NCBI GenBank assembly: GCA_030280995.1
Contig: JASXTE010000017.1
Coordinates: 2,020,501-2,084,500, forward strand
Direction of reading: 5' to 3'
Length of the DNA stretch: 64,000 nt
Origin: Hemileia vastatrix
Taxonomy: Eukaryota; Basidiomycota; Pucciniomycetes; Pucciniales; Zaghouaniaceae
The number at the start of each line of letters is the position of its first letter. Position 1 is the stretch's first letter. Positions 31,941-43,750 of the stretch are shown here, piece after piece. The translations under genes and the position numbers were made by a program. Under the pieces are notes generated by a model. It ran no database searches. It worked only from the letters and a program-made list of their open reading frames with translations, and was not told the DNA's origin.

Positions 31941-32071
31941 TACATCCGTTTGATGAACATCCCAGTCAAAATTAGCTGCTAAAGAAAGAATGGTTCTGAG
32001 AGAGGTGATCCGTCCAGTGGGTGCAAAAGTTTCATGAAAATCTATTCCTAGGATTTGAGAATATCCTTTTG

Positions 32072-32752
32072 CTACACAACGGGCTTTGAACTTTGAAACA
32101 CCACCATCAGCATATTAGGTTTAACCCTGAAAACCCACCTGCAGCCAATCACATTAGGTTTTTCAGGCCTGGGGACAATTTTCCAGGTGTTGCAACGCTG
32201 AAGTGCTTGATGTTCATGTTTCACAGCCTCTGCCCATTCTGCTGAATATTTGGAATAGATTGCTTGCTTATAACACTGGGGTTCAGGAATTTCATGAGCT
32301 GGCAAGGGAGCTTCTAGAGAGAAAGCAAAGGCATTTCCTGCATATAACCCAAGAGGATCAGGAGAATCAGAGTAGGAATAATGTTGATAATGATCATAAT
32401 AAATTTGATGTAAATGTTCAAGAGTGGATGTTTCAGCTGAAGAGTTGTCGGAATAACTGGGGGATTGTGATGAGGGAACATAATCAGGATCTGCTGGATT
32501 GTCTGGCTCAATTGATGAATATGATGGATCAGATTGACTGGAACCTTCTTCATCTGGGACATTGGAATGAGGTAATCTTGTTAAGTGGCCAGGTGAAGGA
32601 CAAGGAGTTGAATTGGAAGGTGTGCCTGACATGTGAAAATCAGAAGATGAAGAAGAAGAAGGAGAATTATCTTCAGAATGTGAATCAGAGATGTTTCCTG
32701 AGGATGGATCAGGAGTTGGGGACTCAGAAGGAGATTGAGCTGGAGAAATCAA
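32072..32752 (-). pseudogene. Copia C2 Ser/Pro-rich linker and RT N-terminus
   Basis: 226 residues: Ser/Pro/Asp-rich linker between integrase and RT, then NVIGCRWVFRVK of the RT entry. A two-base insertion (about 32113) shifts the frame after KPN. A one-base deletion near 32750 separates it from integrase. Confidence 0.8.
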
Positions 32753-33399
32753 AGGCCAGGGTTTGAAAGTGTTTGACTGTCATGAATTTGATCTGGAATT
32801 TGTTTCATCAGTTGTGACCATTGAGGGCGCTTAAATCTGTAGTCAAGAAAAGGGAAGAAATTTTCATTGAAGGCCACAGATTTGGAAATAAAAATCTTTT
32901 TAAGCTCAAGTTCCCAAGCACAATAATTTGTTGTTCCAACTTCATATCCAAGCATGACACACTTTCTGGAATTAGCTGAAAACTTTCCAGGACGTTGATG
33001 TTTGTCAAGGAAGGAATAGCAAGCACAGCCAAAAACTCTGAGGTGTGAAACTCTGGTTTTGGATTTATTCCAGGCTTCTAAAGGAGTTGATTTGTTTTGA
33101 AGAGCTTTGGTTGGTAATCTGTTTTCAAGATATACTGCTGTTTTAAATGCTTCAGAACATAGGTGAATTGGTGCATTAGAATGAAACATCATGGTTTTGG
33201 ATTTTTCAGTGGTAATACGGTTTCCTCTCTCAGAAATTGGATTTTGTTGGGGAGTGTAAGGAGCCGTAACTTGAAGAGCAATGCCATGTTGTTTAAGAAA
33301 GTTGACCAGACTAGAGTTGATATACTCACCACCACCGTCACAAACAAGCTTTTTGATTTTGAAGCCAGATTGCAGCTCCACAGATGCCTTATATTCCAA
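32749..33399 (-). pseudogene. Copia C2 integrase core
   Basis: 216 residues with CDGGGEYINS (second Asp) and NPISERGNR (Glu). The upstream part of integrase, with HTDLSGKIQ (first Asp), lies in another frame at 33400-33590 because of a one-base deletion near 33428 that copy C4 shares. Confidence 0.82.
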
Positions 33400-33590
33400 G
33401 AAATATTTGAATACTTGGGCTTTTGAGAAAGAAGGTAAACATGACAGTATGAAGTGGCCTGATCAGTGAACTGAAGGTAATACTGAGAACCATCAAAAGA
33501 AGGAGGTTGAATTTTCCCAGATAAATCCGTATGGATAACTTCAAGAGGATTTTTGGCAACAGGCAACTGGCCAGGAAAGGAAGCATGGGT

Positions 33591-34052
33591 TTATTTACCC
33601 AACACACACGGTTCACAAAAATGCATTTCAGAATCAGAAAAACTAGAACTAGATACATCAGATGCCATTCCATTAAAAAGTTTTTGAATATATGGGGCGT
33701 AGGGATGTCCTAATCTGTTGTGCCAGAGAGTTAGAGACTGACTTGAAGCTATTGCATATAGAGCTGAGGAATTAGGGGTAGACATGCCTTGTGGAACCAC
33801 AGAAACTTCAAATAATGAATTGGAGATGACTCCTCCCATATAATTCTTTCCATTACGTGAAATAATGAAGTTTGATGCAGGATTAACTGGTGCAGGGATG
33901 AGAAGACAACCTGTTTTCCAAAGATGTCCCAGGGAGATGAGATTCCTTCCAAGATCAGGGACATAAAGAGCATCAGAAAAGAAAACTTTTCCTTCCATTC
34001 CTCCAGAAGCAGCAACAGTTCCTTTTCCAGTTTCATAGATTGATTTCCCCAT
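33591..34052 (-). pseudogene. Copia C2 protease end and GAG-pre-integrase domain
   Basis: 153 residues from after the protease to the pre-integrase zinc motif (WHNRLGHPY, CEPCVLGK), ending at TAA in place of the Gln codon of GKQ. C4 has the same TAA. Confidence 0.82.
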
Positions 34053-34067
34053 ACCAGCAAGTTGAAT

Positions 34068-35168
34068 TCAAATGTTGACAGGTTGAAAGCTGATAAAACT
34101 GTCTCTGTTGTTAAACATATGACAGCTGGCCCCAGAATCAATAATTGGAGAAAGGTTTGAGGAATGAGAAGCCATGGAAGCAGAAGTATTGATAATGCAG
34201 TCAGAATTTGATTTTTCAGACAAGCAGGCAACAGCTGTAAAAAGAAATTCTTCATCAGAAGGGAAGGCAAAAGCACAATTGGCTGTGGAATCAGGTTGTT
34301 CTTCCTGAGGATTGGGAGCAGGAGTTGCTTTGTTGGAACTGTCCTTTGATGGGGCAGCTGAGTTAGCTTGGTTCTTTTTAGGACAGAGTTCAGGATGTTG
34401 AACAAAGCAATGATTATCATCATGTGCAACATTTTGACCATGAACAGAACATGAGAGTTTGCTGTGTGCCTTGGATTCAGATGACTTTGATGTTTTGGTT
34501 GAGGCAGAATGAGCATTGAAATTTGACATAGAATTGTGAAATTCATTAACAACTTTGTCATCAGCAGCGTAATCCAGGAAAGAAGATAAAACATCATCCA
34601 GATGCAGGTGATCAATTTCCTGTCTGTCTCTGGTGAGCAAACCACACCAATGTTTGTAGGAGGGTGGAAGAGTGGCAAAGAAGAGATAAATAAGAATTTC
34701 CTGGGGAATGATGAGCCCAGAGCGGATCATATGGAAGTTAATGCCTTTGAAAGCATCAACATGAGTTTTGGTGTCTCCTCCTTCAGAGAAAGAAAGTGTA
34801 ACCATAGAGAGAAAGTGAGAAATCCGTGATCCAACTTTGTTGCTGGCGTGTCTTCTTGCAAGAACTGACCACATTTGAGCAGAGGTGTGGCAAGTGTTGA
34901 CCAGCTTCTTGTTAACATCATCCAATCTGGTGATGATTTCATACTTGCACCTGGTGTCATTTTTGATCCATAAAGCAAGTTGAGCTTTGATTTCAGTGTC
35001 TGAAGGTGAACCATCATTGTAAGGAACAGGGGAAGGAACCTGTCCAGAAACAATGCCAAAAAGATCCAGAACTTCAAAGTGAAGATGCATAATGTGTTCC
35101 CAGGTGTCATAGGATTTGTCAGTGAGAGGGGTGACCATAACCCTACTTGAATCCTGATTGGAGGCCAT
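34068..35168 (-). pseudogene. Copia C2 Gag and protease
   Basis: 366 residues from MASNQDSSR: Gag capsid region, Cys/His knuckle variant CSVHGQNVAHDDNHC, and the protease site IIDSGASCHM. Ends at TGA replacing an Arg CGA codon after FQPVNI, a C-to-T change. Confidence 0.86.
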
Positions 35169-35312
35169 GATTTGGTTGAGTCAACAGCAAAGATTTGGAG
35201 AGAAAGAAGATGAGATGTGAAGAGTATGATCCAAAATCTGGGGGAAAAGGCTGTTTTATTGTCCAGTAAGTGGTTTTGTTGTAAGTATTCTTGAGAGAGG
35301 TGCTTTAGGCAA

Positions 35313-35326
35313 CTGGGCCCATAACC
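35313..35326 (-). other. Primer-binding site of C2
   Basis: GGTTATGGGCCCAG on the element strand next to the 5' LTR remnant, complementary to the initiator tRNA-Met anticodon arm. Confidence 0.7.
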
Positions 35327-35475
35327 TGAAGAAGGTTTAGCACAGAGGAAAGCTAAAAACAGGTTAATTAGCAACTGTGCACCAAAAGAGGATATGAGCA
35401 AGGAGAATGACTTGAGACAATGGTAAGAAGCTGGAGTGAGGAATTGGTCAGTTATTAGAGGCAGAAATTTCAACA
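35327..35475 (-). repeat. Truncated 5' LTR of Copia C2
   Basis: 149 bp holding only the two LTR ends; the interior from after CTGTGCACC to before AAAAGAGGATATG is deleted. Both termini (TGAAGAAG, TTTCAACA) remain. Confidence 0.85.
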
Positions 35476-36348
35476 TATTGGAGTTTTAATTTAAAAACTA
35501 AATACTAGTGGCTGGTATTAAATATGAAGTTGTTATAACCAAGTTGACCAATAATTAATGATAAAATGGCATTGTATATTACAAATTTTATTCAGTGTAT
35601 ATAAAAATAACACTCAAGAAATATATAAAAGATATACATATAACCATTGAATATAAAAAATGAAGTACTTCTCAACATGGTTTTTTTTTATGATTTTCAA
35701 ATTTACTTAAAGAAACATTAATATTACAAATTCAAATTTTATATCAAATATAACAATATTATTATTTCAATTTTAATTTTTTTACAAAAATTTTAGTTAC
35801 AAAGTAATTTAATTCAGTATTTAATGAATGTTTTTGAAAAATATTTATTAAAATAGTATTAACCCCTCACAAAAAAAATTTAATTTTTTTACTTACAATT
35901 TTCCCAGTATATCTAGCCTTAAAATATTGGTATTCCTCTAAAAAAATATTTTTTAAATAAATTGAAATTTTTTTTCATTATTTAATTAAAAAATGTCAAA
36001 TTTATAATTTATTTTACCTTACTAAAAATTTTAGTTGAAAATTTAATTTTGGATTTCCAAAAACTAACTTAAAAGTCAAAATTTAAAAAACAAAATTATA
36101 AATATAATTATGAGAAAGGGTTAAATTAAATTTATAATATTTATATAAAAAAATTCATATATTTTTTGGTGTTTGAATTTTAAATTTAATTTATTAAAAA
36201 AATATTATTAAATAACCAAGCCAAGTGAAATTGGCTTAGGTTTTTGGTATCACTAGCACTTATTTTTTTTCTTATACTCATGTTTTAATTTTTTTTATGT
36301 TTTTTTTCTACCTTTCTCATTTATTTTATGATTTTTAATGTTTTTAAG
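35476..36348. other. AT-rich host spacer, nothing recognised
   Basis: Nearly 0.9 kb dominated by A and T homopolymers, with no coding sequence or transposon match. Confidence 0.6.
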
Positions 36349-37045
36349 ACCGAAGTTGCTTTCAAACAACTTTGGTCTAACTTGTCTCTCACTTCCCCAC
36401 CAGATTGCACCTGGTGGGGAAAATTGCTTTCATTTTAGAAACCAAAGTCCCTTGCAAGGACTTTGGTTTCTCTGTGTGCATTGCACAGCCAGAAAAAACT
36501 GGCTGTGCAATGCACTGCATGCAGCACATGCAGCGCGCATTTCTGCTGCATGCAACGCGCCTTGCTGCTGTATGAAATGTGCATTGCATGTGCTGCCCAT
36601 ATCTCATGCAGCTGCATGAAATATGAAAGCGAGTGTGCAACACACGTTTCTTGCAGCAGGAATGTGCGTTGCATACAGTTTTGGCAACCTCCCAGCCTAG
36701 TAAATTGGCTGGGAGGGTGGCAAATGTAAAAACGAGCAACCAAAGTCACTTTTAGCAACTTTGGTTGCCTTAAAGCAACACTTCCAGCCAGGGGAAACCT
36801 GGCTGGAAGTACTAAATTTAAATGTCAGGGACCCAAGCCAATTTCAAAGGCTTGGGTCATAAATTAAGGCTTTCAAAAAGCAGCCAGTGGAAATCTGGCT
36901 GCAATAAAAAGGAAATTTTTTAATTAAAATACATAAGTAAATAAACATGTGTTCAAATAGGATATACAATGCTCCGCAGACGGTTATAAAAGGCCTTCCA
37001 TTGTTACACATAGAAACAAAATCAAATGTTGCTTTCAGCAACATT
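36349..37045. repeat. Array of ten short hairpins
   Basis: Ten inverted repeats in under 700 bp: 36349-36376 (10-bp arms, one mismatch), 36393-36421 (11), 36438-36470 (13), 36476-36515 (17, A6 loop), 36688-36716 (10), 36736-36768 (11), 36780-36810 (13), 36830-36858 (10), 36880-36902 (8), 37025-37045 (9). Nine are perfect; loops are 3-11 nt. Stems are unrelated overall but reuse two words, ACCAAAGT and CCAGCC. The block is more GC-rich than its surroundings. It is not a transposon I recognise. Confidence 0.85.
36513..36680. repeat. Degenerate 22-bp repeats within the hairpin array
   Basis: Successive units resembling GCGCATTTCTGCTGCATG, spaced about 22 bp, with alternating GCATGC/GTGCATTGCATG words. 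Imperfect, and seen by eye only. Confidence 0.5.
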
Positions 37046-37270
37046 GGTCATGTTTTAATATTTCAAGCCAAGTAAGATCAGGAAAAAGGTCAAGGCAAAA
37101 AAATTGCACAATTAAAAATATACCAATTTAATATGGTGGGGAGGTTCATATTTTAGAAATAGGTGGTGCACATTATAGATCCCTTTAAAAAAATTCGAAA
37201 ATGAATTAATTTTGATGCAATGTAAATTTAAATGTGATGAGTGTATGTTTTTTAGCTACATGAAACATGG

Positions 37271-38396
37271 TGTCAGCCAGGCTATTCCAGGAGTCCAGTA
37301 AGTGATATGTAACTTATAAGACCTGAATGAGGGGGTAAGAATTGTATTTAATGTATATAAATTAATATTTTATTGCATAATAAAATTATATAAGTATTTT
37401 ATTACATATAAGTGTTATATTAATTTTATTGGTTATATAAATTTTTTATACATTTAAATTTAACATAATATAATATATTCTACAAATAATGGCACATTTT
37501 TTATGTATTTAATAATTATAAATTTATATTTAATTAATTAAAAACATATATTATAATTATAAGTGTAAAATTTACTTATAATTTAATTAAATTAATTATT
37601 TATATTTATATATTAAATATCATTTCTTATAATATTAAACAATAAATAATGACGCTTCTTTTGACCTATAATTGTGTCAGGAAAAACTAATTAATACTGA
37701 ATTGAAATAAATTACATATTTGTTGTGTCAGAATATTTTTTGTTTCACTTAAAACTCCTTAAATCAGACTGTACCATCTGTTTTGAATGATTTTTCTCAT
37801 AGTTGCTATGTTCCAGGCTTGTTTAGTTATTCACTATTTTTACTTACTGATTTGGGAATTAATGGCGGGAAAATTGGATTCTTAATTGGGGTTTTTAATT
37901 ATTTGTTTCATATTTTTCTCTACATTGTTATGTTTCACTTACTCTTTGATATACTTGTTTTATCCTATTATAATTATTGTATTTACAAAAATAGTGGCGC
38001 TTCAGAGGACCCATTGCCTATAAAAGGGCCTTGGATAATCCCCTGTAGCCGGATCACTTATTACACACTCAACAATTTAAAGAAAAATTTATTACACTTA
38101 TTATTATTTTTATTAGTGTTAAATTCTAATTAAAAATTCTAAATAACAATTTAAAGGTTGCCTTAAGTCTGATAGTAATTATATTGTTTGCCGTGCAGAA
38201 ACTCTTACTTAAATAATATTAATATTAATAAAACCAATTTGTTGTCACCTCTCAAATCACTCGTCGTTGCTTTCTCTCAAATAAATTAAATAATCTCAAT
38301 TGTTTTTATTTCTTTTATTTCTAAACTACTATCTCCTTCTTGTCCTCCTCTCTTTTCTTCCCTCTTATCTTATCTCTTCTAGACAACTGACCGACA
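37271..38396 (+). repeat. 5' LTR of Gypsy D
   Basis: TGTCAGCCAG to CTGACCGACA, 1126 bp. Its partner ends CCAACA rather than CCGACA, a single change at the terminus. Confidence 0.93.
38019..38025 (+). promoter_or_regulatory. TATA box of Gypsy D 5' LTR
   Basis: TATAAAA in GCCTATAAAAGGGCCTTGG; drives the element transcript by analogy with other LTR elements. Confidence 0.6.
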
Positions 38397-39063
38397 ACTG
38401 AGGGCCTTTCCAAACGACAACGACGAACGACAAACGCACGGACCACCTAGCAAAAACAAAACTTTTGCCGCGACCGTGTTTCAAACTTGGGTTCGATTTC
38501 TTAGGTTTATATTATATTAATTCTTATATTATTTTGAAGTGATTTTTTGATCACTATAGTAAGTTCACCTTTGCACCTCTCACTCATATTACTATATTTT
38601 CACTGCAATAACAGTGATTGTGTCTTAATTGCTGATTCACTGAGTGTAAGTGTTCAATTATTAAAATTTTTTTTTCCTAGTTGACCATTATAGAGTGTTA
38701 AATCCTCTTAGTCCTAGAAGAATTGACATTTTTTATTAATACAAATTGAATTATTAATTTAATTTTTTTTATTAATTATTGTTAATTTTGGTTGACTTAA
38801 AAGTACTTTGTGCTTAGTCCAAAATATATTGCCATATTTAATATTGGTAATTAATTGGTTGAATTAACTTGATTGTTTATTCCCAATTTAACCTTGCAAT
38901 CCATTTTTTAAAAAAAAAATTAATTTTTTAATTATTACTTTATATTGAAATTTTTTTTTTCTATAAATTAATTAATAAAATTTTTTTTATTTGGAGCAAT
39001 TATTAACTAACTTTTTTTATTTTTTTTAAAAAATAAGAAGTAAATTAAAATTTTCCCACTATT
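38397..39063 (+). other. Gypsy D untranslated leader, first copy
   Basis: 667 bp between LTR and gag ATG. Begins ACTGAGGGCCTTTCCAAACG, conserved with B and A. The part from 38510 onward recurs at 40082-40600. Confidence 0.8.
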
Positions 39064-39154
39064 ATGTCCAACAATTTGGCTGAAAAAATGGATAACATGC
39101 AAGTGGATGAAATTGAAATTGACTATGATGCTGACACTGTAAGTTCTTCTAAAG

Positions 39155-39556
39155 TTGGACATAAAAAATCTTATGCTAACACAAAGAATTCACATACTGC
39201 AGGATGTGGAAATGACAGGAAATGTAAACAAACCAAACCCCCTTCCCCCAGCACCACAGAAGGAAGTAAAGCCTCTAGTACCTCAAGAAGGTCTTCCAAA
39301 AGGATTCAAAATAAAAAAGCTTCCTCTGCCACAACAAATCAGCAACCTGTCCAGTCATATAAAAGAGTTGAAGACAGAAAATATGACGTACAAAGCAAAA
39401 GTAGACACCTTGTGGGATCAGGTTCAAGAACTCAGGAACCAGATTCAGGCCCAGGCCCCTCCTCATTTGCCTCCCAATCAGCCTCAGTTTCAGGCTCAAC
39501 CTTCACAGCCACCCAGCTCAACCATCCAAAATCCAAATACTATGGAAGTAGAGTAA
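39155..39556 (+). CDS. Overlapping +1-frame ORF, duplicated fragment
   Basis: 133-residue version of the frame described for copy B, cut by TAG in place of Gln after MEVE. The same base change is a missense (Ala to Val) in gag. Confidence 0.3.
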   Translation: MDIKNLMLTQRIHILQDVEMTGNVNKPNPLPPAPQKEVKPLVPQEGLPKGFKIKKLPLPQQISNLSSHIKELKTENMTYKAKVDTLWDQVQELRNQIQAQAPPHLPPNQPQFQAQPSQPPSSTIQNPNTMEVE

Positions 39557-39741
39557 TGGAAATGGGATTATCTAATGAGTCACTACCAACAGAATGTGCA
39601 ACACCCTCCTCATCATCCGCCTGGCCTATCCAGAACACCCAATTTCCATCCACCTCCTCATCCCTACCAACAAGGCAGGAGAAAGAAGGCCCAAGCACAA
39701 TCCCAAACCCAGTCTCAGGGGAAGTTTCCTCCTCTGCCATG

Positions 39742-39799
39742 GTAAGTAATTTGGTTGATAGTCACTTGGGTATGTTTTCTAATAAATCTTCTTCTGCAG
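39742..39799 (+). other. Intron-like 58-nt segment, duplicated fragment
   Basis: GTAAGT...TTCTAATAA...TTCTTCTGCAG, same length as in copies A, B and the second gag start. Confidence 0.4.
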
Positions 39800-40081
39800 G
39801 TAATATTATTGAACATGGTGAAAGAACAGTTAAACCTGTTAAAAGACAGCTTCCTGTAACTAGTAGCCCTATTGATGTAATTAGTAAATTGTCATTTGAT
39901 GAACCTTTACATTTAACTTCTACTTCTTTAATTAATCCTTCTCTTGCAATTAAAAATGATTCTTTTCCCCCTGAAATCTATACCTTAATTGAAAAAACTT
40001 CTGAGGAAATATTGAAAGATACCCTTGATTTTAATGTTGTGAAAGACAAACATGTGAGAGATGTGTTAATCCATGAAAATG

Positions 40082-40600
40082 TATTATATTAATTCTTATA
40101 TTATTTTGAAGTGATTTTTCGATCACTATAGTAAGTTCACCTTTGCACCTCTCACTCATATTACTATATTTTTACTGCAATAACAGTGATTGTGGCTTAA
40201 TTGCTGATTCACTGAGTGTAAGTGTTCAATTATTAAAAAATTTTTTTCCTAGTTGACCATTATAGAGTGTTAAATCCTCTTAGTCCTAGAAGAATTGACA
40301 TTTTTATTAATACAAATTGAATTATTAAATTAATTTTTTTTTATTATTAATTATTGTTAATTTTGGTTGACTTAAAAGTACTTTGTGCTTAGTCCCAAAT
40401 ATATTGCCATATTTAATATTGGTAATTAATTGGTTGAATTAACTTGATTGTTTATTCCCAATTTAACCTTGCAATCCATTTTTTAAAAATTAAATTTTTT
40501 ATAATTATTACTTTATATTGAAAATTTTTTTATATAATTTAATTAAAAAAATTTTTTTTTTATTTGGAGCAATTATTAACTAACTTTTATTATTTTTTTT
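40082..40600 (+). repeat. Second copy of the Gypsy D leader
   Basis: Repeats 38510 onward at very high identity, fused to gag after CATGAAAATG. It continues after C3 at 47034-47067 into a second gag start. Confidence 0.88.
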
Positions 40601-41516
40601 TGTAGAAGTTTTAGCACAGAGGAAAGCTAAACACAGGTCAATCAGCAACTGTGCACCTTACAACAACAAGTAACTACAACAAAGCGTGTGCTAAAACTGG
40701 ACAAAAGACTCTATTCTCCCCACACAGTGCAAAGACTGTCAGATGCGGCCAAAAGGGAAAGCAGTGGACAGGAAGAAGCAGTGGAAGAGACAAAGAGAAT
40801 AGAGAAAAAGAGAAAGAAAAAGATTTGGATATCATTGCAAAAACAAACATACCTAAACACAGGTCAATCAGCAACTGTGCACCTTACAACAACAAGTAAC
40901 TACAACAAAGCGTGTGCTAAAACTATAAGGGACACAAGTGTGAGCTGCTGTGGTTAGGACTAAAAGAATTAGAGAAAAGATAACAGAAAAGAAAAGGAAA
41001 GAACTTGGACAAAAGACTCTATTCTCCCCACACAGTGCAAAGACTGTCAGATGCGGCCAAAAGGGAAAGCAGTGGACAGGAAGAAGCAGTGGAAGGGACA
41101 AAGAGAATAGAGAAAAAGAGAAAGAAAAAGATTTGGATGGGGAAAACGGAAATGGCAAAGAGAGGCCTCATTATATGACAAAGTCCACCATCCAAAACAA
41201 TAGAAACTAACACGACGTCGACAAAACTACTAAACTACAATACAGAAAAAGAGACAGGTTCACATCCAAGGAAAAAGTTCCCAGCCGGGGAAAAGATTCA
41301 CACTCCAGGTAAAGAAACACGTCCTCGAGGTCCAGAATCAATACATTGACTCCGGGTGGGAAAGAAATGTTGTTCTTGATGCTGGAGCTCGTATCTTTGA
41401 AGTTCCTCGGCGGAAAAGGTCAGGAAAAGAGGATATGAGCAAGGAGAATGACTTGAGACGATGGTAAGAAGCTGGAGTAAGGAATGGGTCAGGTATTAGA
41501 GGCAGAAATTTCAACA
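40601..41516 (-). repeat. 3' LTR of Copia C3
   Basis: 916 bp, TGTAGAAG to TTTCAACA, with the tandem duplication of about 227 bp and the 82-bp module. Followed by the PPT (seven C on plus strand). Confidence 0.93.
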
Positions 41517-43750
41517 CCCCCCCTTAATATCAGACCCATGAGTTTGAGGAGATAAGACAGCTTGACTTTTCCCAAAGATTTTGTAAGAAGATCAGCTACC
41601 ATGTGTTCAGTTGAAATGTGTTGAAGCTGAAAATGATTTTTGTTGATGCTTTCAGTAATCCAACAAAGTTGAGTGTCCACATGTTTTGATCTTTGACGGT
41701 ATCTGAGTGAATCCTTGCATTGTGAAATGGAACTGGCATTGTCAGCAAGGATTAAAGGTGAAGGTGATTTAGGAATATTGAAGGAAGTAAGTAATTTAGT
41801 CAGCCAAATTGCTTCACATCCAGCATCCACAATGCCTCTGAACTCAGCCTCAGTACTAGAGATAGTGACAACTTGCTGCTTTTTAGAACTCCAGGAAATA
41901 GCTCCTCCATTGAGTATGGCAACATACCCTCCAGTTGAGCGTCTGGTATCAGGATCCCCAGCATAATCAGTGTCAGAGTAAATAAGAGGACAGAGTGATG
42001 GATGATTTGGAATTGGGCATTTTCCTCCAAAAGTGAGAGATGATGATGAAGTGGCACGCAGATATCTGAAAGTGTGTTTGACAGCAAGCCAGTGTTTGAT
42101 ACCTGGTTCAATGAGATGTTGAGATAATGCACCAACTGCAAAAGAGAGATCAGGTCTTGTTGCAACAGACAAATAGTTGAGTGCACCAATAGCAGAGCGG
42201 TAATTGATTTTCAGAGCATTGAATTCAGCAATTTCTTCACTGGTTGCTTTGACAGGATAATCATTTGGGGATAAGGGAGTGAGACAGGGATTACAGTTGG
42301 CCATATTCCAGTTGGACAAAACTTTTTCAGCATAAGAATCTTGTGATAAAGAAAGAGTACGTGCTGTTCTGTTCCTGGTGAGACGCATTCCCAAAATCCA
42401 AGTGGCAGGGCCAAGATCATCCATCTCAAATTCAGTTTTGATTTTTTCTTTGAACCAAAGAAAATGATTACCAGTAATGACCATATCATCAACATGAAGA
42501 TAAATGATACAGATTTGTGATTTGTTTCTCCAAACATACACACACTGATCACACTTAAGGGGGGAGAAGTTGAGCTTGCACAAGTAGTCATTTATACGTG
42601 AATTCCAGCAAAAGGGAGCTTGTTTGATGCCATAAAGAGGACGCAACAATTGGCAAACTTTACCTTCATTTCCAGCAGTTAGTGTTCCTTCAGGTTGTTC
42701 CATATAAACAGTTTCATTTAAGTTTCCCTGGAGAAAAGCTGCCACTACATCCATTTGATGAACATCCCAGTCAAAGTAAGCTGCTAAAGAAAGAATGGTC
42801 CTGAGAGAAGTGATCCGTCCAGTGGGTGCAAAAGTTTCATGAAAATCTATTCCTAGGATTTGAGAATATCCTTTTGCTACACAACGGGCTTTGAACTTGG
42901 AAACACCACCATCAGCATTAGGTTTAACCCTGAAAACCCACCTGCAGCCAATTACATTAGCTTTTTCAGGCCTGGGAACAATTTTCCAAGTGTTACAACG
43001 CTGAAGTGCTTGATGTTCATGTTTCACAGCCTCTGCCCATTCTGCTGAATATTTGGAATAGATTGCTTGCTTATAACACTGGGGTTCAGGAATTTCATGA
43101 GCTAGCAAGGGAGCTTCTAGAGAGAAAGCAAAGGCATTTGCTGCATATAACCCAAGAGGATCAGGAGAATCAGAGTAGGAATCATGTTGATAATGATCAT
43201 AATAAATCTGACGTAAATGTTCAGGAGTGGATGTTTCAGCTGAAGAGTTGTCAGAATAACTGGGGGATTGTGATGAGGGAACATAATCAGGATCTGCTGG
43301 ATTGTCTGGCTCAATTGATGAATATGATGGATCAGATTGACTGGAACCTTCTTCATCTGGGACATTGGAATGAGGTAATCTTGTTAAGTGGCCAGGTGAA
43401 GGACAAGGAGTTGAATTGGAAGGTGTGCCGGACATGTGAAAATCAGAGGAAGAAGAAGAAGAAGGAGAATTATCTTCAGAATGTGAATCAGAAATGTTTC
43501 CTGAGGATGGATCAGGAGTTGGAGACTCAGAAGGAGATTGAGCTGGAGAAAAGGAAAGGCCAGGTGTTGGAAGTGGTTGACTGTCATGAATTTGATCTGG
43601 AATTTGCTTCATCAGTTGTGACCATTGAGGGCGCTTAAATCTGGAGTCAAGAAAGGGGAAGAAATTTTCATTGAAGGCCACAGATTTGGCAATAACAATC
43701 TTTTTAAGCTCAAGATCCCAAACACGATAATTTGTTGTTCCAACTTCATA
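41489..43750 (-). pseudogene. Copia C3 integrase C-terminus, linker, RT and RNase H
   Basis: Open for 730 residues from Met 43681, and readable back to the TGA at 43751. It contains a long Ser/Pro/Asp linker, complete RT (GCRWVFRVK, MDVVAAFLQGN, LHVDDMVITG) and complete RNase H (SDTDYAGD, SSTEAEF, LADNASS, KHVDTQLCW) to SNT-TGA. This is the only uninterrupted RT-RNase H of the Copia family in the window and the best reference for it. Confidence 0.92.

Larger units (their letters stand above)
30101..35475 (-). mobile_element. Ty1/Copia element C2
   Basis: Minus-strand element with a 611-bp 3' LTR (30101-30711), PPT, gag-pol, primer-binding site (35313-35326) and a 149-bp remnant of its 5' LTR (35327-35475). 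It directly abuts the type-2 remnant without a target duplication, so the left LTR is shared and the cluster is a recombinant. Coding is broken by at least two nonsense codons and three indels, two of them shared with C4. Confidence 0.88.
39064..40092 (+). pseudogene. Gypsy D gag 5' fragment, first copy
   Basis: 342 residues from MSNNLAEKMDN, collinear with Gag of copy B through VLIHEN, after which the sequence jumps at 40081/40082 to leader DNA and a stop. The overlapping +1 frame (39155-39556) is shortened by a TAG in this copy. Confidence 0.85.

Noticed and set aside
8009..35475. Repeat-induced point mutation as the cause of the nonsense codons
   Set aside because: Some stops are C-to-T changes (CGA to TGA, CAA to TAA), but others are transversions (TCA to TAA, GGA to TGA, AGA to TGA, GAA to TAA) or indels, so no consistent signature is visible by eye.
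36338..36758. Cys/His-rich open frames on both strands over the hairpin array
   Set aside because: They arise from the GCA/TGC-rich hairpin and 22-bp repeat block; frames on both strands are open for the same reason and none resembles a known domain.
36349..37045. Hairpin array as a CRISPR or terminator series
   Set aside because: There is no constant repeat or uniform spacer, the window is eukaryotic, and the stems differ from each other.
37783..38133. 116-codon frame in the Gypsy LTR (also at 52989, 17124, 25069 and 6790)
   Set aside because: Hydrophobic Phe/Leu/Tyr-rich translation of AT-rich U3/R, spans the TATA box and varies in length and frame between LTR copies.
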